DNA of 64,000 nt, taken from Helianthus annuus. Taxonomy: Eukaryota; Streptophyta; Magnoliopsida; Asterales; Asteraceae. This document shows positions 23,523 to 34,741 of the stretch, piece after piece; the first letter of the stretch is position 1; each line of letters opens with the position of its first letter. A model generated the notes under the pieces. The model made no database searches, was not told where the DNA came from, and was given only the letters and a program-made list of their open reading frames with translations. Where the stretch lies: the NCBI RefSeq assembly GCF_002127325.2, contig NC_035433.2, forward strand, positions 86,266,549 through 86,330,548. The letters are read 5' to 3'. The position numbers and the translations under genes were made by a program.

Positions 23523-23977
23523 TGTAGGTCCCCTAATCCATGCGGATCGTAACAGAATCGTCGATCTAACCTAGAGTGCGGAATCCCCTAGATTAGATTT
23601 CACAGAAAAGTGTAAAAACATAATTTCCAATAAACCCGATCTTTATTAATTATCTTCAAACGATTACAATCAATCTAGATCTCCCAATTCGTCCAAGCCT
23701 TTGTCTTTCATGAATTCTCTCCAAGATGATTAAGGTGATTAGAAGATTAACCTAAACCCTAATGCTAAGCTTTGTTTATATAGGACAAAGCTTTACATAT
23801 GGGCTAGGACTTGGGCAAGGCCCATTTTGCAAACCCTCCCCCATATGTGGGCTTGGTTTGGCCCAATCACTCTTAATTAACTATTATAAAGCTAAACTCG
23901 CTAGCTGTTTATCATTTAACTAATTACAAGATATCCAAAGACCAAATCTAAGCTGTTGTCACAAATATGCACCAACA
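23523..23977 (-). repeat. 5' LTR of copia element A
   Basis: Minus-strand LTR of about 455 bp, beginning TGTTGGTGCATATT (at 23977) and ending GGGGACCTACA (at 23523). A TATATAAAC box is at about 23774-23783. The outer border is set by analogy to the B LTR terminus. Its partner LTR is outside the window, so the border and the duplication (ACTAT if correct) cannot be confirmed here. Confidence 0.75.
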
Positions 23978-24531
23978 ACTATCCAACTGATTCGCACGAC
24001 ACCAAGCCTGTCACCTAAAACAACCCACAACTCAAGACTCGTGACACCTACAGGTAATACCCCTCTTTAGGACATACTACTCTCAATACATACAAACAAT
24101 CTACATCTAAACACACCCACACAAGGCTTGTCTTCCAAACCGATCGGTATCTAGGACTCAGCAACTCCTAACACTTACACGTAATCCGCCTATGTTGATC
24201 CTAGATAACAATCTTTAATGCAAAATAACAAGTGATTATAAACAAATGCTAGAAAATAGTGTGCAGAATAAGAAATAAACTTCTAGAAACACAGGTACAT
24301 AATTTTAAAATTTATATCACTTTGAAATGATTACATGGTGATTAGAAAGTTATTGACTAGTACAAAACAATACTTAAAGAAGTATGTGTGATTAATGATG
24401 GGCAATGGAGTTTGTAAGTTATAACTTTTAGGTTTGGCTGCTTTACTCCTTGTTGAATCGGTTTTCTATTTATAGAAGAATGTTGGGGTGAATAAACAAG
24501 TATTTGTTATTCATATTTGACTTTTGGAAGC
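23978..24531. other. Unassigned AT-rich spacer
   Basis: It contains no ORF, repeat or RNA gene that I can recognise. It ends with GAAGC, the left target duplication of the following solo LTR. Confidence 0.5.
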
Positions 24532-26728
24532 TGTAACACCCCGAAAATATAAAACTATATATATATATATATGTTGAAATTACGAAGCATTAAATAAACG
24601 AGAACAAACTAACTAGGATTAGATAACCCAGTTAGATATGAGTCTTGTAGTATCAAATAAATGGATGGAAACTCTTAGATTATGAATAAAACCATAATTG
24701 AGGGACTTAAGTTGTAAAATGGGAAACTTGAAAGTTTAAAACAAAAATAAACTCCACCAAACACACACTTAGGTGTGTTTGGTCGATCAAAAACGCAGGG
24801 AGCGAACAGGAGCTCCACACAAAACCCTAGCTCTCACAAAATTGATCAATTGAAGGTCTTAATCAAGTCCAAATCGATTTTCACGCACAAATTAGTGATC
24901 ACCTAGTTGAAGGGATCATAAGGTATGCAAATCTTGATGTTTTGATTCATCTTAAGTTTTAAGTTAATTGTGAAAATCGAAATTTAGCTTGATTATGTGT
25001 AGTAGAGATGAAATTAGAAGTGAATTGATGTCTAGGGATAAACCCTAGATGATTTCTTGTTAAAAATCTTGCATGATGCTTGTAGGGTTTATAGTCACCA
25101 TTGTAGGTGATTAATAAGTTGTAGAAACTTGATAAACACTAAGATTATGATTCTTGTTCTAGAATAATATGAGTTTTATGAGATAAATTCTGAAATATGG
25201 AAGTTAAAACATGTATAAATGTTCCTAATTGAAGTTGATTTAGATGATAATTACAAGTCGTGAACTTGGTTTTGTTTATATAAAAATCTGACCCGCTAGG
25301 CGTTTGTTAAAATGCCTAAGTAGATTAAAATGTTAAAAATCGGGTGAAAACGCAGGTTTGATTATTACAGAAAATTATGCGTTATTGATTATGAAAAGAG
25401 TTCTCAATCGATTGTAAATTGAACTCTTTAGGCAAAGAGTCCGGATCGTCAAGCGGACAAGCCGGAGGGGATACGCGGTTGAAGGGTGTGCTCTAAAGGT
25501 ACATGACTTTGGTTTCGTCATAATATGAATATGCGATTAAATTTTAGTGTGTTAATAGTGTCGAAAGGTAGAATGTGCGTTTGACGTGTCAATGAAGTGG
25601 CGTAGTTCACTCGACACTCAAACGGGTCAGAATATTAGTCATAAATGGTTTAGTTCGACATTAAGGTGAGGATTTCACTTGTTAACCAAACGGGTCAAAA
25701 CCATGTTCATAAGATGATCTTGTGCATAGTAAATTTAGAATATCATATCGTGCTAATGCTAGGTAGCAAATTAGCGATGGATGGGTACAGTAAGCCAAGT
25801 ATGAATCCGTGATATCGGGTCAATTGGTATGAACTAAATGTAGACTCGCATAAAGTGGTTTGCTTGTAATTGTAGAAAATAAGAATGAAAGTAGATTGCG
25901 AGCATAAAGCCGTGAAACGGTTCGAATACTTCAAAAGTTACAAGCCCGGGATATGGGTGAACAAAACTAGAATGCCCAAGAAGTGTAGAGTTGTACAATA
26001 TGCACGTAGTTAACAGGTCGAATAATCGTATTATAGAATCTGTAAATCTTTTGTTCGTAAACCGTTTTCCATTAAGTAAAATTCACATGGTGAGATTCGT
26101 AATTTTAATACGGATGTATAGGAAAAAGAATCGGCTAAAACGGACGTATATATTGAAAGTTATGAAGGTTTGAAGTTAATAATGAGAATTTTGAGAGCTG
26201 GGCAAATCGGCAGCACCAGCAACGAACCTTCTGCCAAAATGACGCCGTCGCGCTACGCGACGGCAAATCAGTCAAACGGTCGCGTGATGCGACCACCGGC
26301 GCGGGCCGCGAAGGCTTGCTCGTAATACGTCGTGGGGCGCAACCGCCCCCTAAACGCAGATTTTTGTTGTTTTTCATTATTTAGGCCATAGAACTTGTAC
26401 TTATCCTATATTATAAAGTCAAAACTAATATTCGTTGTGGTTTTGACCATAGGTATTGCTCGTTTGTTATGGATGTCGATCAAGCAAGGGAATTCACGAA
26501 CCGAACACATGTTTTGAAGGCTTCCGCGCTAATCTAATCTAGCTAGACTATGTTGTTTTGCAAACTTTATTAGTTGTGAATGTTTTAAACTAGATGGTTG
26601 GTTATGTTAACCCGCTTAAACAATGGTTATCTTAACTTATTAACTAAGTTTTGCTAAGTATGCATTTTGTTTTAAAAAAGGCCCGTATTTTAAGATTAAA
26701 ATAATAGAGCTTTAAGATGAGTGTTACA
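24532..26728 (+). mobile_element. Solo LTR, Ty3/gypsy type
   Basis: A 2197-bp unit with terminal inverted repeats TGTAACAC...GTGTTACA, flanked by perfect GAAGC duplications (24527-24531 and 26729-26733). It contains no retroviral-type domain. The length and the TGTAACACCCC terminus fit long LTRs of chromovirus (Tekay/Del)-like gypsy elements. It most likely arose by recombination between two LTRs. A GC-rich patch near 26220-26350 is notable within AT-rich surroundings. Confidence 0.85.
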
Positions 26729-26733
26729 GAAGC

Positions 26734-27330
26734 CGTTTGGCAACTTCATTGAATAAAGTGCTCCCATTTGACAACTTGTAGATCTTTGTTCCTTATCTTT
26801 CTAGTCAAGTGGGAACATCAGATATCTAATGATTATATCTAATACTCTTTATTAGATATAAAATTCCATTTTTATGTTGATCTGATCTTCTTCCTTTTGT
26901 GGAGATCTTCTGATCATTCTCTTGAAGCACATAATCCTTATCAAATCATCATTTGTTGTCATCAGATGTTCATTGTCTTCGAGTTTTCTTCATCAGATCT
27001 TTGACTTTATAATCGGATCTTCTTTTTTCTTTAGCACTTACATAAATTTCAGAGTTTGGTTCTAACGATTTCCCCTTTAAGTGTTGTAAGTAAAACGAAA
27101 AATTTGAAACCTGAACTAGTGATAAGTGATATCAAATACATCAAAAAACTTTGAAGTCTTACAAACTTAAACGAAATAAACATCAACATAACATATTTCA
27201 ATAATCAGCAAGTGGTTCCCTTGTCTCTTGCTCTGAGTCTTTTCTTGATAGCTACAAATTGAGAGCATTAATGATAGTTTATCTTGGGAGTTTCCATGCC
27301 TTTCATCCGTTCATCAAAATTTTTTTCTAT
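26734..27330. other. Unassigned spacer right of the solo LTR
   Basis: AT-rich and continuous with 23978-24526 before the solo LTR inserted. Stop codons are dense and I recognise no product. Confidence 0.45.
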
Positions 27331-27751
27331 TTATTCTTTTCTTGCCGTCTTGCCAGACTCTTTTAGAAGATTTTCTTTCCCTTTCATGCAGTCTTTGAGA
27401 TAGTTCAAGGTCTGATTTGAATGCTTGCATATTTCACTCAACCTAAACATTGATCTTCTTTTCTTGTTGTTTCTGTAAATTATTGAGAGTTCATGTTTTG
27501 CAAGTATCATACCAGTCTTTTCTAATTTTCTTGAGTTCTTTGGGGATCTATTCATTTGGAGCAGTGAGATCTATCTTATCTGGTATAGTGTATGGCAAAT
27601 TCAGACGTAGGTCAAAATCATTCATAGCATATCTTTTGTATATTTTCTTCCCTGCTGCTGAGATAGCATCTATAGTTCTTCTGACCTGTACTACATTGGA
27701 CTTTTCTACTGCAAGCTTTCGTCTTATGATTATTAGATCTACGGAATGTAG
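27331..27751 (-). pseudogene. Unidentified coding remnant
   Basis: On the minus strand a codon-like frame runs from about 27745 to 27440 with residues such as VRRTIDAISAAGKKIYKRYA and a MNDFDLRLNLPYTIP stretch. In-frame stops are near 27545 and 27497. It has the look of a retroelement polyprotein tail but I cannot name a family. It abuts the end of the NAM-associated pseudogene. Confidence 0.35.
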
Positions 27752-28282
27752 TAATTCATGTTCCCCATAGGGAATGGTTTCTGTTCATCCATCAACTTTA
27801 CTATCTCATAACTGTTCTGAACCATATCACCTAATTGACCTAGATCAGTTTTGTCTTTCCCTTCCAATATTTTCTTTATTGGATTGGTCAATGGTGGTGG
27901 TAGGCTTGCTTGACCTCTAATTGGCTGCTCTGATTCAGGAGTTGGAGCTTCATCTTCGAACTCGGGATCATCGTTTATATTGATAGTACATCGTGCATCA
28001 GAAGCACCAGCACTATAACTCCCCAACACGCTCGTTTTAAATCTTTTAGCTTGTGATACCTCATTAGGCATCACTTTCCACTTCTCACATTTTTTCAATA
28101 TATTTCATACAGCCACATGTATGGAAACGCCCCATGTTTCTTGGTGTCTTTTTCAATAGTCGCCTCCAAAACACTTTCATCATTTGCACCACTTGGACGA
28201 TTGTTCCATGCGTGTTGATAGTAACTTGTAAACCATCAAATTTTCGTGTTCATCTCTCTAAGTTTAAAACTAATGGAATGGA
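27739..28282 (-). pseudogene. SANT/NAM-associated (PIF-type accessory) gene, 3' part
   Basis: The minus-strand frame reads TSYYQHAWNNRPSGANDES, then a KHGAFPYMWLYEILKKCEKW helix, then an acidic low-complexity part and a final EIVKLMDEQKPF segment ending at 27739. This pattern matches plant Myb/SANT-like proteins with a NAM-associated C-terminal domain, often found as the accessory ORF of PIF/Harbinger elements or as host genes derived from it. An in-frame TGA lies near 28231. The 5' part is at 37046-37438, split off by element C. Confidence 0.6.
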
Positions 28283-28738
28283 TGTTGGACCGTTGTTTTG
28301 ACCCGAAAAGTCAGCCGAGACAGTTCATCTTCACATACGAAGGCGGAATCAACGTAAATGAAGTTACAACAGCTATTCCTTTCTAATTTCTTCTGCTTTT
28401 ATTGCTTTCTGATTACAATTTGACAGAGTTCCGTTCCACAGCAATTGTCTAGATCCGTTACTAGATCCGCTCAAACTGATCCCCTATATATAGGCTAGGG
28501 TGGTTCGCTCATATGGACACCATATGAGCGGACCTAACACAATGACTAAAGAGCGGACCTACACTAAAGCCTAATAAGCGAACCTATAAGATCCCTATGA
28601 GCGGATCTACTCATATTTTGTACATATAAGCGAACCTCACACATAGACTACATATTTTGACATTTTTGACCCTGTGTTGACCAAACTTGACCTAAGACTT
28701 CATGCAGACGTAGTCAACAGACATCCTATGCATCAACA
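28283..28738 (-). repeat. 3' LTR of copia element C
   Basis: On the minus strand it begins TGTTGATGCATAGG and ends CGGTCCAACA. It contains a near-perfect hairpin (about 28510-28545, GGTTCGCTCATATGG with CCATATGAGCGGACC) and a TATATATAG box. Confidence 0.95.
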
Positions 28739-28932
28739 GACTCCCCCTTGGATGTTGACGTAGTCTTTATCAGTCTTCAGATCCAGAGTCTTCGGTCTTG
28801 GTCTTTTCTCCAACTCTGTCTTCTCTTCATAAACATTCTTCACAGGTTCCAGTATTAACACCTGACTCTAACTTCCATCTTCCCTTTAGCAGTTGATCCA
28901 GACTCCCCCTTTCACAGACTCCCCCTCTCAAT
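28739..28932 (-). other. Three polypurine tracts near the 3' LTR of C
   Basis: The minus strand shows AAGGGGGAGTC directly at the LTR border (28738-28749) and two more GGGGGAGTCTG copies at about 28904-28930. Repeated tracts in this position are a known trait of Sirevirus copia elements. Confidence 0.7.
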
Positions 28933-30349
28933 ATGCTGGGATCTGAGGTATCTAGTTCAAGCTTTGACAATTTGCCTCCGTTGGGAATAATGAAGTCTCC
29001 AAACCTGTTACTCAACCAATAACGTTACGATCTATCTCTTCTAACAATAACTACAAATTCAATCAGCTCTTAGAAATCCACTCAAGTATTCAAGTTCAAA
29101 TTAATGACCCTGATCACTTGATTAATCTACCAAGTTCAACTTAATGACCCTGGTTGATTATTTGACGAATCAAACTGATTTAGTAAAAACATTTTCAACT
29201 TTTTCTGAAAATAACAAGTATCAAGTTAATGAACTTGTTTTGACATAGAAAGCAATCAAACTTCCAACAATGTAAGCTCTCCTCATTCTTCAGCTCAGAA
29301 TCTCCTGCATCTGCTTCATCTTTCTAGAATCTGACAATCAACTTTCCACACTTGGTTTGTCTAAAATAAAGCAGAAATAAAATCTTTTTGGATTTTTAAT
29401 GTGATCTAAACTAAGAAATGAAATAACAGACAAAACCTAAATTGCAGAAAGTAAACTATTTACAAGTTTATTTTTGGCGAGCGTGTCAGGGAATCATATC
29501 AGCTTCTCAGACAGACTACAAGTACCGTTAAGCTACATTTCATACTCAGACTTAAACAATTCACCTCGATTGTAGATATACTGATCCATCTTAAATTCTC
29601 ATACAAATTTCAATCTATTCAGGATACATTTTAAGTGTCTTAAGAACTTAGATCAATTCATGTGTCCCACCTCTTGAATATACTCCCGTATCCAGAATCC
29701 CAGATATTCAGTCTTACAGGTGAGTATACCACAGATGATATCTGTAAGGGGTTAGATGCGAAACCGTGAGAGCTCAGGTCAGAACTTCCGTTCAGCAGAG
29801 AGATGACGGCTCGACTTTTGGTGTGTCCCCTTTAGAGGATCTTTTAGCATTACAACAGCAGCGACTATCAATTTTATTGTTTCATCAGCTTGCTGAGGGC
29901 GATGCTATGTTTCAAGCATTTTGCAGAAAGTATTATTCGGGGACTAGGTCAGTACTTCCATACAGCAGAAGTCCCGGAATAATACCCCAGATATCACTGA
30001 GTATAAAGACCTAGTATCTCAGAATATGGGACCTTTCAAACGAGATTTCAGGGGTTACCTATATATCCAAGTAGTGTTCCCCACGAATTTCACAAGTTTG
30101 AAATTTTAGGTTTATATCCTAAATAAATCTACTAAATGTACGAAAACCTATCGACACATCGTTAGTGAGACTGTTTAACTCTTTTTGACTTTTCAAATCT
30201 TTAGCATACTGTAATTGTCTAGCTGATGTACTATCATGTTCCATATATACACAAGCTCTTTTTCAATTTTATCATGTTTATGGATTTTTGCATTTTTTAC
30301 TGTTTTTGTATTTTCTGAAAATAAACTATGTACAACTATCTATCTCCCC
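28933..30349 (-). other. Copia element C 3' noncoding region
   Basis: It runs from the pol stop to the polypurine tracts. It shares ordered blocks with B (13867-14560) and with A (1-463), including GCTGATGTACTATCAT near 30220 and the CCTAGTCCCCGAATAATAC block near 29940. No third ORF remains. The small ORF at 28827-29015 has no recognised domain. Confidence 0.65.
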
Positions 30350-31924
30350 CTAAATACCAAAACACGTAAAAAAGCAACAAACCATTGCAGATTGTTTCTC
30401 GTCTTCATCCGAAACAGTACTCTCATCAACGCTCACAATTCCATCCGACACCGAAAGCAATTTCATACCATTAAGTTTTAACAAATATTGAAACCGATTT
30501 TTATCAAAAGCTTTGGTATGCAAATCAGCTTTTTGTTCGTCAGTGTGGATTTTCTCAATTCGTATCAACTTTTTCTCGAAGCAATCGCGAATAAAGTGAT
30601 GACGAATCTCTATATGTTTAGTTTTAGCGTGATGTACAAGATTTTTAGTTATATTAATTGCGGCCTCATTATCAACAAACAGAGATGTGTTAAGAAACTG
30701 TAAACCGTAGTCGCGCATCTGTTGCTGTATCCACAGGATCTGAGAGCAGCAACTGCTAGCAGAAACATACTCCGCTTCACATGTAGATAACGCCACAGAC
30801 GTTTGTTTCTTACACTGCCAGGTAACCAATCTTGGTCCAAAGAACTGGCATCCTGCAGTTGTTGATTTCGCGTTGACTTTGCAGCATCCGAAATCCGAAT
30901 CGGAATACCCTTCAAGCGTAAAATCGCCTTTCCTAGGATACCATAACCCCAATGACGAAGTACCTTTCAGGTAACGTAATATCCTTTTGACAATAATCAT
31001 GTGCGATGCTCTCGGGTTAGACTGAAATCTTGCTGCGAGGCACGTTGGGTACATAATGTCAGGACGTGAAGCAGTCAGATACATCAAAGAACCTATCATG
31101 GAACGGTAGAACGTTTCATCAGCCCTGTCTCCGGTGAGATCTGGGTGAATCCCATGATTAGTCGCAAGTGGGGTAGCAGCTGGAGTAGAACTTGACATTC
31201 CAAATTTCTCTAGAATATCATGGACGTACTTCGTTTGATGAATGAAAATTCCTTCAGGAAGTTGTTCAACTTGTAGACCCAGAAAGAACTTCATCTCCCC
31301 CATTGATGACATTTCGAATTTCTGCTTCATCACCTGTTCAAAATCTTTGCACAATTTCTCATTCGTTGACCCAAAAATTATATCGTCCACATAAATTTGT
31401 ACTATCAGAAGATGACCATCAACGACTTTAGTGAAGAGAGTGGCATCCACCTTTCCACGTATGAACTGGTTAGCGAGTAGGTGTTGAGACAGAGTCTCGT
31501 ACCAGGCTCTCGACGCCTGATGTAGACCATACAACGCTTTGTCCAGCAGATAAACTTTGTTCTTGTGGATTGGGTCAGTAAAGCCCGGCGGCTGACCAAC
31601 ATAAACCTCCTCTTTGACCTTCCCATAAAGAAACGCTGACTTTACATCCAACTGATATACTTTGAAATTCTTCCAAGACGCAAATGCTAGGAAAATTCTG
31701 ATAGCCTCTAGTCGTGCGACGGGAGCATAGACTTCGGTAAAATCAATCCCCTCCTGTTGACTAAAGCCCTGAACAATGAGTCGAGCTTTGTTCCTCACAA
31801 CCACTCCTCTATCGTCCCTCTTACATTTGAAAACCCATTTTGTATTGATTTTCCTTTGACCATCCGGCAAATCAACTAACTTCCACACCCCCAACTTTTC
31901 AAACTGACTTAACTCTTCTTGCAT
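30350..31924 (-). CDS. Copia element C reverse transcriptase/RNase H
   Basis: 524 open codons. The RT domain shows [27 protein letters not shown] and IYVDDIIFG; RNase H shows YSDSDFGCC, STCEAEYVSASS, VDNEAAINITKN and KHIEIRHHFIRDC. Catalytic residues appear intact. A stop at about 31958-31960 separates it from the upstream frame, which otherwise continues in phase, so the Met at 31924 is not the natural start. It would convert C's RNA to DNA if translated as part of the polyprotein. Confidence 0.92.
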   Translation of the reverse strand: MQEELSQFEKLGVWKLVDLPDGQRKINTKWVFKCKRDDRGVVVRNKARLIVQGFSQQEGIDFTEVYAPVARLEAIRIFLAFASWKNFKVYQLDVKSAFLYGKVKEEVYVGQPPGFTDPIHKNKVYLLDKALYGLHQASRAWYETLSQHLLANQFIRGKVDATLFTKVVDGHLLIVQIYVDDIIFGSTNEKLCKDFEQVMKQKFEMSSMGEMKFFLGLQVEQLPEGIFIHQTKYVHDILEKFGMSSSTPAATPLATNHGIHPDLTGDRADETFYRSMIGSLMYLTASRPDIMYPTCLAARFQSNPRASHMIIVKRILRYLKGTSSLGLWYPRKGDFTLEGYSDSDFGCCKVNAKSTTAGCQFFGPRLVTWQCKKQTSVALSTCEAEYVSASSCCSQILWIQQQMRDYGLQFLNTSLFVDNEAAINITKNLVHHAKTKHIEIRHHFIRDCFEKKLIRIEKIHTDEQKADLHTKAFDKNRFQYLLKLNGMKLLSVSDGIVSVDESTVSDEDEKQSAMVCCFFTCFGI

Positions 31925-31960
31925 TGCTATGACCCAAGAGTCTTCAGTAAGCGCCTCTTT

Positions 31961-33225
31961 CTAAGTTCTCGGTTCAACCTGCGAGATAAAACAACTTAAT
32001 GAAAATTCAGTTTGTAAAGGTGCTACTGTAGAATAAAAACATGTTAAGCCCTGGTCAATTTGACGTCTCGTGCGAACGCCCGATTGCAATTCTCCTATGA
32101 TCAACTCCTCTGGATGATAAGAAAGAGTTCGCGGCATCACTTCGCTTGGAACTTCTACATTTCCCTCCAGATTAGTAACATTCTGCTCTGCATCTTGTTC
32201 ACCAACTTGGTTTGTTTGACTTGATAACTGGATCTGCTCCCCCTCAAGATCTGAATCACCATGGTCAAATACTGGCATGTTATCAGCTTCTTGATCATCA
32301 TTCACATCCGACTGATTACCAGGAGCAACTTCATCATTATGTTCACCAGCATTACTAGGACCTGCTTCATCGTCATTTGAAGTTTCCCGAGGTCTTCCAG
32401 AATACTCTGCTGGGAACCTGAGCTGCGACTCATACTCTCGCAAAATATCCAGCTCATCAAAGAAATCTTCTTCTTCCTCTGATTCTTCTCTCATGTCAAA
32501 CGAATCCCAAAGTTTGTCATAATTATATCTCAATGAATCACCAGGATTCTGTGGCGGCATAGTATAACCTTGACATTCAACATTCGCTGCTTCAATAATC
32601 CGCTTTTCGCTTGGAATGAAGACACGCCGTGTAGGACTTGAATAACCAACAAAGATTCCCTCAATGCTCTTCGGACCAAACTTTCCATTAGGCTCTATCA
32701 CCGTACAGGGAGATCCGAACGGTTCTAGATACTTCAAATTCGGCTTGCGGTTATTGATTAGCTCAAAACACGTCTTGTTGAATTTCTTTACAGTAAGAAC
32801 TCCGTTGAGAGTATAGCATGCAGCAGAAACAGCTTCAGCCCAGAAATTAATTGGTAACTTAGAATCTGCAAGCATCATTCTGGCTGTCTCAATTAGCGTC
32901 CGGTTTTTGCGTTCTGCAACTCCATTCTGCTGCGGAGTGTACGGAGCACTAAACTCATGCAGTATACCTCTTTCATCACAAAATTCTTCCATCTTACTGT
33001 TTTTGAACTCAGTACCATTATCACTTCGAATTCTACAAATCGGCCTCTGGTATTCTCAATTCTCTTAAACAACGCCATCAAGCTGTCAAACGTTTCGTCT
33101 TTTGATTTCAAAAACATAACCCAAGAATATCTGGAATAATCATCAATCACGACCAAACAGTAGGAATCTCCTGTTATACTTTTGACGTTCACCGGACCAA
33201 ACAAATCCATGTGAAGTCTTTCCAA
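31961..33225 (-). pseudogene. Copia element C integrase
   Basis: The integrase core is split over two frames. 33225-33040 carries HMDLFGPV and VIDDYSRYSWV. After a frameshift near 33030-33045 the second frame (from 32992) carries EFSAPYTPQQNGVAERKN with the catalytic Glu. A long acidic linker follows (DEAGPSNAGEHNDE and similar) before RT. A stop near 33241 also separates it from pre-integrase. Confidence 0.88.
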
Positions 33226-33246
33226 AGGTCTTGAAACTGAATTGAC

Positions 33247-33864
33247 TTACTTTGTAGGGTGTGACTTTTTCTTCTGTTTGCCTTTGACACAACTTATGCA
33301 CTCCCCTTCCAGATGAAAACCTTTGACATGCACTCCTGTAACCAAATCGTTATGCACCAAGTGATTCATCTTCCTTAGGTGAATATGCCCCATCTTTCGG
33401 TGCCATAATCTTGACTCTTTTTCCGTTGCTCTGGACACAAAACAATGAGCCTGACCCGTGGTTGTAGTAGCTACGCTCATGTCCAACACGTACAGATCAT
33501 TGACCCTTGGTGCCCTCATGATGATCCATTCCTCAGGTATTACAAATCCCGGTTTCAAGATCAAACATTCTTTGTCGGTGAAATGAGTAGTATACATCCT
33601 GTCACAGATCTGGGAGATACTCAGCAGGTTGTTCTCCAGCTCAGCGATGTAGTTAACTCTCTCAAATGTTACGATGCCATTCGATAACGTTCCTTCACCT
33701 ATGATCTTTCCTCCTTGATTACCCGCAAAACCCACGTAACCACCGTTAATGTTATTCACATCATACAACAACACGGTCTTCCCTGTCATATGTCTCGATG
33801 CTCCACTATCCATGATCCACCTGGATACAAGTTTTGGAAGATCCTGCACATAACAAATCATCAT
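33247..33864 (-). CDS. Copia element C protease and pre-integrase
   Basis: A 205-codon frame with the protease active site WIMDSGASRHMTG near its start and a glycine-rich GGYVGFAGNQGGKI. It continues with the conserved YIAELENNLLSISQICD stretch and the pre-integrase zinc region (WHRKMGHIHLRKM, CISCVKGKQ). The protease would mature the polyprotein. It is preceded by stops near 33860-33935 that break continuity with gag. Confidence 0.88.
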   Translation of the reverse strand: MMICYVQDLPKLVSRWIMDSGASRHMTGKTVLLYDVNNINGGYVGFAGNQGGKIIGEGTLSNGIVTFERVNYIAELENNLLSISQICDRMYTTHFTDKECLILKPGFVIPEEWIIMRAPRVNDLYVLDMSVATTTTGQAHCFVSRATEKESRLWHRKMGHIHLRKMNHLVHNDLVTGVHVKGFHLEGECISCVKGKQKKKSHPTK

Positions 33865-33932
33865 TTAAACAACTTCAAGAAAGATGCCGATTCATGCTTC
33901 GCTAACCAGGAAGCTCTGGCAATTCAAACTGT

Positions 33933-34622
33933 TTAGTCAAACATGGTGTCCACCCAGGCCTCATCAGCCTTAGGTTTGACGATTTTTACCTCAACAAAAG
34001 GCTCTTCTGGTTTTGACACACCAGAATCATTGCCGACACGTTTCTTTTTCTCCTTTTTCTCTTTTGTCCTCAAATTTGTATCTGATGAAACCGTCTTGCT
34101 TGACTTTGCAATCGAGTGAATCGTTTCATCGGAACTTTTATTTGAACCAACTGGTGAACCCGAGGACAAAATCCTTTCGAGATACTCTCTCGCCTTCTTC
34201 CTTTTCTTCCTCAGTTTGTCTTTTTGCCCCTGAGAAAGCTTTACTTTTGTTTCCTGAACTTTAGGTTCTTGAACTTTTTGTGCTTTAGCTTTCTGTTCTA
34301 AAACTTTCAGTTCCTTGGGCTTGACATTTATAGGTTTCTTTGCCATTCTTTGAGATTCAACCCTTGATCTTCCCGTTGATCTCCTCGGGCAGTCTCTGGC
34401 AATGTGACCTCGGATTTGACAATTATAGCACCTTCTTGTTTCAAAATTTTGGCTTTGGCAGTTAACATCAATGTGTCCTTGATAGCCACAAGAATAACAC
34501 ACTCTGTTATCATACCTCTCCTCTCTTTCATACCGTACACCACTTTCATACCACACACTTAAATCATAACATTGAGTTGCCTTGTGGTAGTCATTTCTCT
34601 TCTTGTATCCTTGATTTGGCAT
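33933..34622 (-). CDS. Copia element C gag nucleocapsid, two zinc knuckles
   Basis: 229 codons with two CX2CX4HX4C zinc knuckles, CYSCGYQGHIDVNC and CYNCQIRGHIARDC (around 34390-34510). A very Lys-rich tail follows (about 33990-34340) and ends in an acidic segment. This is the RNA-binding part of gag. Upstream, a frame break near 34623-34741 separates it from the coiled-coil segment. Confidence 0.85.
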   Translation of the reverse strand: MPNQGYKKRNDYHKATQCYDLSVWYESGVRYEREERYDNRVCYSCGYQGHIDVNCQSQNFETRRCYNCQIRGHIARDCPRRSTGRSRVESQRMAKKPINVKPKELKVLEQKAKAQKVQEPKVQETKVKLSQGQKDKLRKKRKKAREYLERILSSGSPVGSNKSSDETIHSIAKSSKTVSSDTNLRTKEKKEKKKRVGNDSGVSKPEEPFVEVKIVKPKADEAWVDTMFD

Positions 34623-34741
34623 TTGAGCACTGTGGTCAAACCTGCACCACTTATTACCAACTATTTTTGAGTTTTCATTTTTAAATTTTTGTGATTTTTT
34701 ATAATGATTGGATGACTTATCTGATGAGCTTCTATTTTTTT

